DNA from: G963691885 sp963691885
GTDB taxonomy: Bacteria; Pseudomonadota; Alphaproteobacteria; UBA8366; Aestuariispiraceae
Direction: 5' to 3'
Length of the DNA stretch: 64,000 nt
NCBI GenBank assembly: GCA_963691885.1
Contig: OY829843.1
Coordinates: 682,001-746,000 of the forward strand
Numbering within the stretch: position 1 is the stretch's first letter; the number at the start of each line of letters is the position of its first letter. The notes below the pieces were generated by a model. The model had not been told where the DNA came from and did no database searches. It saw nothing but the letters and a program-made list of their open reading frames with translations. Shown piece after piece: positions 35,569 to 44,707 of this stretch. A program made the position numbers and the translations under genes.

Positions 35569-36795
35569 TCAATCCTCCAGCAACGATCCGGACTGGCGAT
35601 AACTCAGAGGCGTCTCACCTGCGATCTTGCCAAGCCGCTCTCCCGGCTGAACCAGCTTTCCAACCAGACGGGAAAAGAAAAGACCATCGGTCCCTGCGCG
35701 AATTTCAACGGTACTGGATGCCGGGTCAGCACTGGCCGGGTCATAGACTGTGGCCATCAGCTGTCCTTTCTTTACCCAATCCCCCAGTTCCGCATGATAA
35801 CCAACAATCCCGGCAACCGGCGTTTCCAGCAAATCAACAGCGGACAAGGGAACTGGCGGATTGATCAATTCGGGTACCGGTCTCAGATCCCCGCCAATAA
35901 TCCCCTGATGCTGCAGAAAGCGAAAAATCCCCTTCGCGTCGCTTTCGGCAAATGCCTCTGCCACATCGCCCTGACCGCGCAACTCCACAGTGGTGCTGAA
36001 GGTCGCCATGGGCAGTGGCATTGACCGGGGCAGGATTTTCCCCAGATCCTTCCAGACCTGCATATTCGCCTCATCAAAGGAACCTCCGGCGGCTTCCTCA
36101 TCAAGCATGGTGACCGGTGCGCCCAGTTCAGCACTCAAGACAGAGGCGATATCCCGGTGGCCCTCATTCGCATAAACATGCAAAAGGGCTTCCAGATCGC
36201 AATGGATATCCAGGACATAGTCACTGTCGATAGAGAGGCTCATCAATGTTGCCCGCAACTCTTGCACCGGGGTGCGTCTTGGCATCTCACCAACCGCCTT
36301 GCGTAAAGCATCACGTAGTTGGGCGGTCGCCTCTGCATCATCATCAGACAGGCCGCTTTCACCCAGGATCGAGGCAACCCGCGTGGTGAAGTCCGGCCAA
36401 TTGCGGTTGAAATTGCCGCTGCCGTCGAAGGCATAGCGGCCCGGCACATATCCCCCCATCTGTTGAGCCATACCAATCGGATTTGCATAGGGGAGCACGA
36501 TAATCTCACCCAAGATCAGATCTTCCTCTGCGGCTTTGTCCAGCATCGGGATCAGTTTCTGCAAGGCGATCAGGCCTGGCCATTCATCCGCATGCAATGA
36601 CGCCTGCATATAGACCTTCGGCCCATCCCCCGGACGGCCATACCTGTGGACGACCAGCTTTCTACTGGTCCCGGGGGCTGGCGACATAAGAGGGATTTCT
36701 TCGGTTACGCGGCGCATCACAAGTGTTTCCTTTGGGTTTCGCCAACCCACCCCTTGTGTCAGGGGACGGGGCGTATAGGCTGCTGGGATCGACAT
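35569..36795 (-). CDS. Succinylglutamate desuccinylase/aspartoacylase (AstE/AspA) family Zn hydrolase
   Basis: A 408-residue member of the M14-like deacylases. HADE (His68, Glu71) is the Zn pair, and the third ligand is probably the His in VLDIHCDLEALLHVY. The substrate-binding NRNWPD is present. Family enzymes release amino acids from N-acyl forms. The C-terminal third has a beta-barrel pattern (GYHAELGDWVKKGQLMATV, resembling a biotinyl-lipoyl fold) seen in the longer family members. ATG 36795, preceded by GGGAGATAGG, is chosen over the TTG at 36828, which would overlap the divergent gene's start. Being in an operon with iadA suggests a shared role in recovering modified aspartyl or acylated amino acids. 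Confidence 0.85.
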   Translation of the reverse strand: MSIPAAYTPRPLTQGVGWRNPKETLVMRRVTEEIPLMSPAPGTSRKLVVHRYGRPGDGPKVYMQASLHADEWPGLIALQKLIPMLDKAAEEDLILGEIIVLPYANPIGMAQQMGGYVPGRYAFDGSGNFNRNWPDFTTRVASILGESGLSDDDAEATAQLRDALRKAVGEMPRRTPVQELRATLMSLSIDSDYVLDIHCDLEALLHVYANEGHRDIASVLSAELGAPVTMLDEEAAGGSFDEANMQVWKDLGKILPRSMPLPMATFSTTVELRGQGDVAEAFAESDAKGIFRFLQHQGIIGGDLRPVPELINPPVPLSAVDLLETPVAGIVGYHAELGDWVKKGQLMATVYDPASADPASSTVEIRAGTDGLFFSRLVGKLVQPGERLGKIAGETPLSYRQSGSLLED

Positions 36796-36827
36796 CGTAT
36801 CCCTATCTCCCACCCTGTGAAAACCCA

Positions 36828-37595
36828 ATGTTTGAGCTTGTTCAGGACCCGATATTCTATGCAGTCGCTATCCCGGCGGTTTTGATCGCGGCCATCAGCA
36901 AAGGCGGTCTTGGCGGCGGGATCGGTATGGTTGCAACACCGCTGATGGCGCTGGGATCCTCGCCTGTTCAGGCCGCAGCGATCATGCTGCCCATCCTCTG
37001 TCTGATGGATCTGCTGGGCATCGTGGCCTATCGAAAAATCGCGAGCTGGAAAAACATCGTCCGGATGGCGCCAGGCGCCGTGATTGGTATCGCGATCGGC
37101 GGCCTGACATTTGAATATATGAATGATGACATTATCCGGATCATCATCGGCGTGATCGCCCTCGCCTTTGCCCTGCGTGCCCTGATCCAAAGCCGCGATC
37201 CCGGCCCGCCGCAAGGAATCTCAACCGCCCGCGGTGCCTTTTGGGGTGGTGTTTCAGGTTTTACCAGTTTTGTTGCCCATGCAGGTTCACCACCTGCCCA
37301 GGTTTATCTGCTGCCCCAAAGGCTTGAGAAAATGACCTATCTGGGAACCACGGTCTGGTTCTTTCTGATGGTCAACTACGTCAAGCTTATCCCCTATGCC
37401 TGGCTTGGACAGTTTTCACCAACCAATCTGGGCACATCGATTGTTCTTTTGCCCCTGGCCCCGCTGGGAATCTGGATTGGTTTCCGCCTCCAGAAAGTGA
37501 TCAATGAAGCCATCTTCTACCGCATGATTTACATCTTGATGATCATTGTGGGCGGCAAATTGCTCTATGACGGTGTTACAGGCTTGTTCACCTGA
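36828..37595 (+). CDS. TauE/SafE family membrane permease
   Basis: A 255-residue protein with about seven membrane helices and the family pattern SKGGLGGGIGMVATPLMAL near the N-terminus, with a repeated AFWGGVSGFTSFVAHAGSPP block in the second half. Such proteins export or import sulphonates, sulphite and other organic anions. It begins only 32 bp from the divergent AstE-like gene's start, so the promoters overlap, hinting at co-regulation. The in-frame TTG/ATG at 36723 would overlap the other gene and is rejected. Confidence 0.87.
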   Translation: MFELVQDPIFYAVAIPAVLIAAISKGGLGGGIGMVATPLMALGSSPVQAAAIMLPILCLMDLLGIVAYRKIASWKNIVRMAPGAVIGIAIGGLTFEYMNDDIIRIIIGVIALAFALRALIQSRDPGPPQGISTARGAFWGGVSGFTSFVAHAGSPPAQVYLLPQRLEKMTYLGTTVWFFLMVNYVKLIPYAWLGQFSPTNLGTSIVLLPLAPLGIWIGFRLQKVINEAIFYRMIYILMIIVGGKLLYDGVTGLFT

Positions 37596-37681
37596 AAGCT
37601 TAAACTTTCATTCATCGAAAATTCGTTTATTCTCATATACATTCCAGATGTGGAGGGGTAATTGAGGCAGGGGTTCGCATC

Positions 37682-38626
37682 ATGGCGAAGGCATCCAGCA
37701 CGGAGAAGAAGTTCAGACTTGTCACGCGCAGCGACTTTGACGGTCTGGTCTGCGCGTTTCTTCTGCGGGAAAAAGGCATTGTCGACGAGGTCGCCTTTGC
37801 CCATCCCAAGGATATGCAGGATGGTCTGATCGCCATTTCAGGCGACGACATCACCACCAATCTGCCCTATGTCAGCGGGGTACATCTGGCTTTCGATCAC
37901 CATGAATCCGAAGCGATGCGGATCACCGACCGCAAGAACCACATCATCGATCCAAAGGCACCTTCGGCAGCCAGGGTTGTCTACGACTACTATGGCGGCA
38001 AAGACGGGTTTCCGAATATCGACGAAGGGATGATGGATTCGGTTGACCGCTCTGACGCAGCCCAACTGACCATGGAAGACGTTAAAGATCCGCAGGACTG
38101 GATTCTGCTGGGTTTTATCATGGATGCCAGAACCGGGCTTGGACGTTTTCGGGACTTCCGGATCTCAAACTATGATCTGATGATGAAGCTGATCGATCTG
38201 TGCCGGACCCAGACCATCGCGGAGATTTTCGAAGACCCTGACGTGAAAGAACGTCTCGATCTGTATCAGGGACATGCCGCGAAATTTGATGAACAGCTGC
38301 GCGAATGCACAACCATCTATGACAACCTGATCGTCATCGACCTCCGCTATGAGGAAACGATCTGGCCCGGCAACAGGTTTCAGGTCTACACCATGTTTCC
38401 CGACTGCAATATTTCAATGCATGTCATGCGCGGAAAGGAAAAGGTGAACACCGTCTACGCGATTGGTAAATCGATCTTCAATCGGTCTTCCAATACCAAT
38501 GTGGGCGAATTGTGCCTGGCATTTCGCGGTGGCGGGCATGACGGGGCTGGCACCTGTCAGGTCACCAATGAGAACAGCGACAAGGTCCGCACCGCACTGA
38601 TCGAGCGCATCCGAATGGACGGCTGA
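37682..38626 (+). CDS. DHH-family phosphoesterase (exopolyphosphatase-like)
   Basis: A 314-residue protein with motif I as VTRSDFDGLVCAF, motif III as LAFDHHES (the DHH that names the family), and a C-terminal DHHA1-type GGGHDGAGTCQ. The two metal ions cut phosphoanhydride or phosphodiester bonds. Members of this short alphaproteobacterial branch are usually named exopolyphosphatase without direct proof; a nano-RNase/pAp phosphatase role is equally possible. Stand-alone gene. Confidence 0.85.
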   Translation: MAKASSTEKKFRLVTRSDFDGLVCAFLLREKGIVDEVAFAHPKDMQDGLIAISGDDITTNLPYVSGVHLAFDHHESEAMRITDRKNHIIDPKAPSAARVVYDYYGGKDGFPNIDEGMMDSVDRSDAAQLTMEDVKDPQDWILLGFIMDARTGLGRFRDFRISNYDLMMKLIDLCRTQTIAEIFEDPDVKERLDLYQGHAAKFDEQLRECTTIYDNLIVIDLRYEETIWPGNRFQVYTMFPDCNISMHVMRGKEKVNTVYAIGKSIFNRSSNTNVGELCLAFRGGGHDGAGTCQVTNENSDKVRTALIERIRMDG

Positions 38627-38737
38627 TCCCTAATCCAATCCGGTTTTCGGATTTCCAGTACGATTTAGGTTGATCCACGCCGGTACAGCGTTTATCTGCG
38701 ATTCTTTACTCAATTCTGACGGCTGAAGGGTCAGAGA

Positions 38738-40768
38738 ATGCAAGAAATGCTGCGCCTGGGGATCGACACAGGGGGTACATTTACAGACGCCGTTCTGCTC
38801 AACGACGCGGGAGACGTCATCGCATCCGCAAAGGCCCTGACCACAAAATGGGACCTGACCGTCGGCATTGGTCAGGCGATTGAGGCGATCCTTGATGCCG
38901 GGGATTCCGGCCCGATTGCTGCGGAGCGTCTTTCCCTCGTCTCCATATCAACCACGCTGGCGACAAACGCGGTGGTTGAGGCCCATAGCCAGCCGATCTG
39001 CCTGATCATGATCGGCGAAAAGGAGACCGTGCTCGACCGTGCCGGGTTGCGCGACGTGTTGGGCGGCGATCCTGCTGTGTTCATCGCCGGCGGGCATGAC
39101 AGTCTGGGCGAAGAAACCGCCCCCCTCGATCTTGCCGCTGTCAAAGCAACCATCGCTGAACATGAAGGACGGGTCTCTGCCTTTGCTGTTTCGGGGCAAT
39201 TCGGCACAAGAAATCCGGATCACGAACGCCGCGTGCGCGACTGTATTTTGGAGGCCTGCGCAAAGCCGGTGACCTGTGGCCATGAACTTTCCGCCAATCT
39301 CGACATGCCACGCCGTGCGCTGACGGCTGTTCTCAACGCGCGCCTGATCCCGATGATTGCCGATCTGATTGAGGCGGTAACGAGCCTGATGGGCGCGCGC
39401 GGCATAAAGGCACCCCTGATGGTCGTAAAGGGCGACGGGTCGCTGATCTCGGCGGAAACCGCCCGATTGCGTCCGGTCGAAACGGTTCTGTCCGGTCCGG
39501 CAGCCTCAGTCGTCGGGGCCAATCACATGACCGGGGGTGACGATCTCATCGTCGTTGATATGGGCGGCACCACCACGGATATCGCCCTCTTGCGCAACGG
39601 CCGTCCGGATATTGATCCCTCGGGCGCCAATGTCAGCGGTTGGCGCACCATGGTTCAGGCGATCGCCGTTCACACTGTCGGTCTGGGTGGCGATAGTGAA
39701 ATCCGCCTGAATGACGAGAAAGAGCTGGTTGCCGGGCCAAGGCGCGCCGTACCGATCAGCCTTTTGGCCCATTCCCACCCTGACACCGTCGAGATTTTGC
39801 GGAGCCAGGCTGAGCGGCGGTATTCCAAAACCTATGACGGACGATTTGCCATACGCCAGCGATCTCTCACAGAAGGAAGCGCCCGACTTTCTGCCAGTGA
39901 GAAGCGTCTTTGGGACAAATTGGATGCGGGGCCTGTATCCCTGGAGATCCTGTTCGCAGAACGCGCACCTGAGCAGCCTTTAAGCCGCCTAGTTGACCGC
40001 GGGCTTGTTGCGATCAGTGCCTTTACACCTTCCGACGCAGCCCATGTTCTGGGTCTGCACGGATCCTGGAACAAAGAAGCGGCAATACTGGCAGCCTCAA
40101 TCTGGGCCCGTCAGGAGAGGCGAACCGGTCAGGAGATTGCCGAATCCGCAGAAGACTTCAGCCAGATGGTCTTCGATCTGATCATCGCGCAGGCAGGAGA
40201 GGCCCTGACCCTGGCCATGCTGGAGGCAGACGGCCTTAAAGTGACATCGAAACCTGGCCCGATTGCCCGTCATATGATCCGGTCGGCTTTCACAAAACCC
40301 GCCGCGACGGCCAAACCCCCGATCCTCAATCTTGGCGTCCGTTTTTCAATGCCGATTGCCGCCATCGGGGCACCTGCCGCTACCTATTACCCAAGCTTTG
40401 GGGCCAGTACGGGTAACGAAGTGGTCCTGCCGGAATTCGGCCATGTCTCAAACGCTGTCGGCGCGGTTGCTGGCGGTGTGATGCAGACCGTGCTGATCCA
40501 TATTTCAGCGCCGAGCGAACATGTTTTCCGTGTTCATATGCCTGACGCGCTGCGAGATTTCGGATCGTTTGAAGACGCAACTGAAAATGCCGAACAGGCG
40601 GCCCACAAACTCGCCTGGGAACAGGCCATCGCGGCTGGCGCAGAGACGGTCCATGTCGCGATCAATCGCGAGGACAAGATTGCGCCACAGCCAGGCGGCT
40701 ATGATCTCTTTATCGAAAGTACCGTCACCGCCGTAGCGACGGGGCGGCCGTCACTGATGCATCAATGA
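38738..40768 (+). CDS. Hydantoinase/oxoprolinase family protein (HyuA type)
   Basis: A 676-residue protein. The N-terminal actin-fold LGIDTGGTFTDAVLL is the family's ATP-binding signature. VSISTTLATNAVVE and the catalytic-domain DMGGTTTDIALLRNG and LGGDSEIRL blocks follow. The family opens hydantoin, 5-oxoproline or acetone-type substrates using ATP. Most HyuA proteins work with a HyuB partner encoded next door; none is present here, so this is the solo subgroup of about 680 residues. It converges with the flavin reductase gene, 15 bp apart. Confidence 0.88.
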   Translation: MQEMLRLGIDTGGTFTDAVLLNDAGDVIASAKALTTKWDLTVGIGQAIEAILDAGDSGPIAAERLSLVSISTTLATNAVVEAHSQPICLIMIGEKETVLDRAGLRDVLGGDPAVFIAGGHDSLGEETAPLDLAAVKATIAEHEGRVSAFAVSGQFGTRNPDHERRVRDCILEACAKPVTCGHELSANLDMPRRALTAVLNARLIPMIADLIEAVTSLMGARGIKAPLMVVKGDGSLISAETARLRPVETVLSGPAASVVGANHMTGGDDLIVVDMGGTTTDIALLRNGRPDIDPSGANVSGWRTMVQAIAVHTVGLGGDSEIRLNDEKELVAGPRRAVPISLLAHSHPDTVEILRSQAERRYSKTYDGRFAIRQRSLTEGSARLSASEKRLWDKLDAGPVSLEILFAERAPEQPLSRLVDRGLVAISAFTPSDAAHVLGLHGSWNKEAAILAASIWARQERRTGQEIAESAEDFSQMVFDLIIAQAGEALTLAMLEADGLKVTSKPGPIARHMIRSAFTKPAATAKPPILNLGVRFSMPIAAIGAPAATYYPSFGASTGNEVVLPEFGHVSNAVGAVAGGVMQTVLIHISAPSEHVFRVHMPDALRDFGSFEDATENAEQAAHKLAWEQAIAAGAETVHVAINREDKIAPQPGGYDLFIESTVTAVATGRPSLMHQ

Positions 40769-40783
40769 ACCGCGACGGCGGCC

Positions 40784-41407
40784 TTATTCCGGGCGTAGCA
40801 TCGTGAAGAAGTCTTCGACCACCGCATAATCCATGTAACCCAGACGCGCGAGTGGCTTGATCTTGCGAATATCAACCAGCCCCTCTTCGTTGATCACATC
40901 ATCACGGACATGAATGCCGGTCACCTGACCAATCACAACATTGTTCTGCGTGCCTTTCGGACCGGTCGGCAGGGTGACCGTGGTCAAATGCTTGCATTCA
41001 AACGCCGCCGGTGCCTCCCCAACGCTGGGTGGCTTCACCGTTTCACTGGCAATTGCGGTCAGACCGGCAGCGGCCAGTTCATCCACAGAGCGTGGCAGGT
41101 TGCCGGATGACAGGTTCATCTGATCTTTCAGCTCATAGCCCACCATGTTGAAGACAAATTCACCGGTCTCGGCAATGTTTGCGAGCGTGTCTTTGGAACC
41201 GCCTTCGCGATGGGTGCCGTTCGGACAGAACATCACACAGGGCGGATCATCGGCGACACCGTTGAAATAACTGAACGGGGCGAGGTTCACGACACCTTCA
41301 GAACTAACCGTACTGATCCAGCCAATCGGGCGCGGGACAATAAGGGATTTGTAAGGCGAATGACTAAACGGCGCCGGGCGCATCGTCTCAGCAGGATCAA
41401 AGAACAT
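40784..41407 (-). CDS. Flavin reductase family / FMN-binding split-barrel protein
   Basis: A 207-residue protein matching the DIM6/NTAB-type flavin reductases: SLIVPRPIGWISTVSSEGVVNLAPFSYFNG near the start and a DTLANIAETGEFVFNM block. It binds FMN and may reduce flavin for a partner monooxygenase. Its start is 63 bp downstream of yidD's end on the same strand, so it may be co-transcribed with yidD. Confidence 0.87.
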   Translation of the reverse strand: MFFDPAETMRPAPFSHSPYKSLIVPRPIGWISTVSSEGVVNLAPFSYFNGVADDPPCVMFCPNGTHREGGSKDTLANIAETGEFVFNMVGYELKDQMNLSSGNLPRSVDELAAAGLTAIASETVKPPSVGEAPAAFECKHLTTVTLPTGPKGTQNNVVIGQVTGIHVRDDVINEEGLVDIRKIKPLARLGYMDYAVVEDFFTMLRPE

Positions 41408-41470
41408 CGAAGAACTCCCTGGAACAGAATGATGGAAAAGAAATAAGAGAAAAAACCCACCGGAGGCAAG

Positions 41471-41695
41471 TCAGTCGGGAACCGGGTCGTAACCGCTGCT
41501 GCCCCAGGGATGACAGCGACCGAGACGTTTGATCGTCAGAAACCCGCCCTTGAACGCACCGTGTTTATTGATCGCCTCCACGGCATATTCAGAACACGAG
41601 GGCGAGAAGCGACAATTCGGGCCCAGCATGGGTGAGATCGTGTATCGATACACAATGATCGGCGCCAAAAGGACATACTTGGCGAGGTTCTTCAT
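41471..41695 (-). CDS. yidD: Membrane protein insertion efficiency factor YidD
   Basis: A 74-residue protein with the family signature YRYTISPMLGPNCRFSPSCSEYAVEAI and RLGRCHPW. It aids YidC in inserting inner-membrane proteins and is predicted to sit at the membrane through an amphipathic N-terminal helix. It overlaps the stop of the preceding scaffold gene (TGATG). It is more often found beside rnpA and yidC; the pairing here with an Fe-S scaffold-like gene is a known alphaproteobacterial arrangement. Confidence 0.95.
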   Translation of the reverse strand: MKNLAKYVLLAPIIVYRYTISPMLGPNCRFSPSCSEYAVEAINKHGAFKGGFLTIKRLGRCHPWGSSGYDPVPD

Positions 41696-42144
41696 CAGAC
41701 GGCCCCGGCTTCCTGCGAATCTTCATCAGCGGACAGTATCGCCTTTTCAAGCGCATCAAAGGGCAAAAGAACAGATGCATGGCGTGAGCGATGATCACGG
41801 GCCGGTTTCAGCACTTCATAAGCCCCCCACACACCGCCCGGGGGTTCTGCGCCCTCTTTCAACATGGCGCGCAAGGCAGCCCCGCCTTCACGCACCTCGT
41901 CCAGGGTGCGACCCACGGCGATGGATTTCATCAGGGCGGCAGAGCTTTGACCCAGGGCACAGGCCCGAACCTCATGACCATAATCCTGGATCCGCCCGTC
42001 CTGCAGGCGCACATCAACCTTGACCCGGCTGCCGCAGAGCGCGCTGGTCACACTTGCTGTGCCATCTGGATCGGTCAGACGGTCGTTCTTTTTCAAACCG
42101 CCCGCCAATGCCAGTATCTGATCATTGTAAAGACTGTCGGCCAT
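41695..42144 (-). CDS. Iron-sulfur cluster assembly scaffold-like protein (SufU/IscU fold)
   Basis: A 149-residue protein of the NifU-N fold with two of the three canonical ligand Cys, in SALCGSRVKV and RACALGQSSA. At the third position, where SufU/IscU have a Cys before the final helix, it has Ser/Ala (RHASVLLPFDALEKAI). It may therefore bind clusters differently or act as a sulphur or metal carrier. It is translationally coupled to yidD and diverges from metY, with 181 bp between them. Confidence 0.85.
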   Translation of the reverse strand: MADSLYNDQILALAGGLKKNDRLTDPDGTASVTSALCGSRVKVDVRLQDGRIQDYGHEVRACALGQSSAALMKSIAVGRTLDEVREGGAALRAMLKEGAEPPGGVWGAYEVLKPARDHRSRHASVLLPFDALEKAILSADEDSQEAGAV

Positions 42145-42325
42145 CTATCTTTATCCACACAAGTTACCTTCCCAAGATATAGAACCGGGCAGGAGTGGCA
42201 CAAGACAAGCAATGTCACAAGTTTCCTGACGATCCCATCCCGAACCGGCCTATGACCATTACAGTCTTGGCTTTCGACCCGAAAATCGATTACAAGCCGT
42301 GATCATCAATCCGAGGGGGAGCAAG

Positions 42326-43621
42326 ATGACTGGGTCCAAAAAACCGGGTTTTGAAACATTGGCACTGCATGCCGGGGCAGCTCCCGAGGCGTCGACCGGG
42401 TCGCGGGCAACCCCCATTTATCAGACCACCTCATTTGTCTTTGATGATGCAGAACATGCGGCATCCCTGTTCAACCTTCAGGAACCAGGGTTTATCTATT
42501 CCCGCCTGACCAATCCCACACTGGCCGTTCTTGAAGAGCGGGTGGCCGCCCTGGAAGGCGGTATCGGCGGGACGGCAACTGCCTCTGGCCATGCCGCCCA
42601 GATCATCGCCCTTTTCCCGATGATGAGCCCGGGAGACGAGTTGATTGCCTCAAACCGCTTGTACGGCGGGTCGATCAACCAGTTTTCTCACACGTTCAAG
42701 AAATTCGGCTGGGAGGCGAAATTCGTCGATCCGGATGACCCGGAAAATTTCCGGAAAGCCCTGACCACCAGGACAAAGGCCGTTTTCTGCGAAGGTCTGG
42801 CCAATCCAGGCGGCGTGATCGTGGACATCGAGGCCGTAGGCAAAATCGCCGCAGAAGCCGGGGTGCCTCTTGTCGTTGACAATACTTTGGCCAGTCCCTG
42901 GCTGCTCCAGCCTTTTGAGTGGGGGGCCGACATTGTTGTTCATTCGACGACCAAGTTTCTCTCCGGGAATGGTACCTCGGTCGGGGGTATGGTTATCGAC
43001 AAGGGTACATTCGACTGGTCCGCATCCGACAAATTCCCGGCGCTCAGCAAGCCAGCGCCCGAATATCATGGCCTTTCCTTCTTTGAGAGTTTCGGGAACC
43101 TGGCCTTTACATTTTACTCCCATGCGGTTTCGTTGCGGGATCTTGGATCGACCCAGCAGCCAATGAATGCCTGGATTACCCTCCTTGGTATTGAGACCCT
43201 GCCCCTTCGCATGCAGCGCCATTGCGAAAATGCCTTGGCCGTCGCCGCGTTTCTGGAAGGGCACAAAGCGGTCGACTGGGTGTCCTATGCCGGCCTTAAA
43301 TCGAGCCCCTATTACGATCTGGGTCAGAAACTCCTGCCCAATGGTGCTGGCGCTGTCTTCACCTTCGGCCTGAAGGGCGGCTATGAAGCGGGCGTAAAGC
43401 TGGTCGACAATCTGAATCTGTTCAGTCATCTGGCCAATATTGGTGATGCGAAATCCCTGGTCATTCATCCGGCGTCAACCACCCATAACCAGCTTACCCC
43501 AGAGCAACAGACCGCCGCCGGTGCAGGACCGGATGTCATTCGCTTGTCGGTTGGTCTGGAATCAATTGATGATATTCTAAGTGACCTGGATCAGGCACTG
43601 ACCCACGCCCAAACCGCCTAA
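42326..43621 (+). CDS. metY: O-acetylhomoserine aminocarboxypropyltransferase (sulfhydrylase)
   Basis: A 431-residue Cys/Met-metabolism PLP enzyme. The Schiff-base Lys lies in VVHSTTKFLSGNGTSVGG, and SRLTNPTLAVLEERVAALEGG is typical. A length of about 430 with an extra insert (FPALSKPAPEYHGL) marks the MetY branch rather than MetB/MetZ. It makes homocysteine from O-acetylhomoserine and sulphide. ATG 42326 follows GAGGGGGAGC at a good distance and is chosen over the GTG at 42299. The homocysteine methyltransferase gene starts 30 bp downstream, forming a two-step path to methionine. Confidence 0.92.
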   Translation: MTGSKKPGFETLALHAGAAPEASTGSRATPIYQTTSFVFDDAEHAASLFNLQEPGFIYSRLTNPTLAVLEERVAALEGGIGGTATASGHAAQIIALFPMMSPGDELIASNRLYGGSINQFSHTFKKFGWEAKFVDPDDPENFRKALTTRTKAVFCEGLANPGGVIVDIEAVGKIAAEAGVPLVVDNTLASPWLLQPFEWGADIVVHSTTKFLSGNGTSVGGMVIDKGTFDWSASDKFPALSKPAPEYHGLSFFESFGNLAFTFYSHAVSLRDLGSTQQPMNAWITLLGIETLPLRMQRHCENALAVAAFLEGHKAVDWVSYAGLKSSPYYDLGQKLLPNGAGAVFTFGLKGGYEAGVKLVDNLNLFSHLANIGDAKSLVIHPASTTHNQLTPEQQTAAGAGPDVIRLSVGLESIDDILSDLDQALTHAQTA

Positions 43622-43651
43622 CCCGGCGTCCCAACATCACAGGAGAGTAGT

Positions 43652-44683
43652 ATGACCGCGGCCTTCCTGGCGCAGCTTCAGAAGAAAGGGTACCTGGTAA
43701 CCGATGGGGCCATGGGAACAAACCTGTTCAAACGCGGGCTGGAAACCGGCGACCCACCCGAATTCTGGAATATTGACCACCCGGATCGGGTCGCCAGCGT
43801 GCATCAGGAGTTTGTCGATGCGGGCTGTGACATTATCCTGACCAATTCCTTTGGCGGGAACGCCTATCGGCTGAAGCTGCACAATGCCGCCGATCGGGCG
43901 GTTGAGCTGGGTACGGCGGCCGCACGGGTGGCCCGCGGTGTGGCGGACGCGGCCAACCACCCTGTCTTTGTTGCCGGGTCCATTGGCCCTACAGGTGAGA
44001 TCCTGGAGCCGACCGGCACCTTGACCGTGGCGGAGGCAACAGCCGCCTTTGCGGATCTCGCCCAAGGGCTGAAAGAAGGTGGTGCAGATCTTCTCTGGGT
44101 CGAAACCATGTCGTCCAAGGAAGAGGTTGAAGCCGCGATTGCAGGCGCATCGACAACCGGTCTTCCGGTCGTGGCGACCATGACCTTTGACACTGCTGGC
44201 CGGACCATGATGGGCATAACGCCGGAAGAAGCCTACACCCATATGAAATCGCTCGAGAACCCGCCCGTTGCCATGGGCGCCAATTGCGGGTTGGGGGCAA
44301 CTGAGAACGTCGTCTCCGTCTCTCAAATCGGGAAAATTGCGACACCGGACACCGTGATCATTGCAAAAGCGAATTGCGGTGTTCCTGAATTCAAGGATGG
44401 CAGCTTTCAATACACTGGTACACCAGAACTGATGGCACATTATGCGCGGTATGCAAGAGATGCCGGTGCCACAATCATCGGCGGATGCTGTGGATCCGAC
44501 GGGGCGGTGATGAAGGCGGTTGTTGAGTCCCTTGAAGGCTATGAGCCAAAACCAATGGCCGAGTTAATCAACGTTGTGCGCAGCCTCGGACCGACAACCT
44601 ATCTGAACGAAACGGCACTGGAAGGCGGCAATGAGATGCCCCAGGCACCGACACGGACGCGCCGCAATCGCCGTCGTTCCTGA
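43652..44683 (+). CDS. bmt: Betaine-homocysteine S-methyltransferase-type enzyme
   Basis: A 343-residue Zn methyltransferase with LVTDGAMGTNLFKRG at the start, the Zn ligand pair GGCC (IIGGCCGSDG) and a third Cys in MGANCGLGA. It moves a methyl group, probably from glycine betaine, to homocysteine. The last 20 residues are basic (TRTRRNRRRS) and look disordered. An AGGAGAG site lies 7 nt before the ATG. It sits between metY and a ThDP enzyme, 24 bp before the latter's start. Confidence 0.88.
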   Translation: MTAAFLAQLQKKGYLVTDGAMGTNLFKRGLETGDPPEFWNIDHPDRVASVHQEFVDAGCDIILTNSFGGNAYRLKLHNAADRAVELGTAAARVARGVADAANHPVFVAGSIGPTGEILEPTGTLTVAEATAAFADLAQGLKEGGADLLWVETMSSKEEVEAAIAGASTTGLPVVATMTFDTAGRTMMGITPEEAYTHMKSLENPPVAMGANCGLGATENVVSVSQIGKIATPDTVIIAKANCGVPEFKDGSFQYTGTPELMAHYARYARDAGATIIGGCCGSDGAVMKAVVESLEGYEPKPMAELINVVRSLGPTTYLNETALEGGNEMPQAPTRTRRNRRRS

Positions 44684-44707
44684 CCTCAAGACTTGCAGGG
44701 CAAAAAC

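Noticed and set aside
42145..42325. SAM-II or similar riboswitch before metY
   Set aside because: Searched by eye for the conserved stem and pseudoknot sequence seen upstream of alphaproteobacterial met genes; not found.
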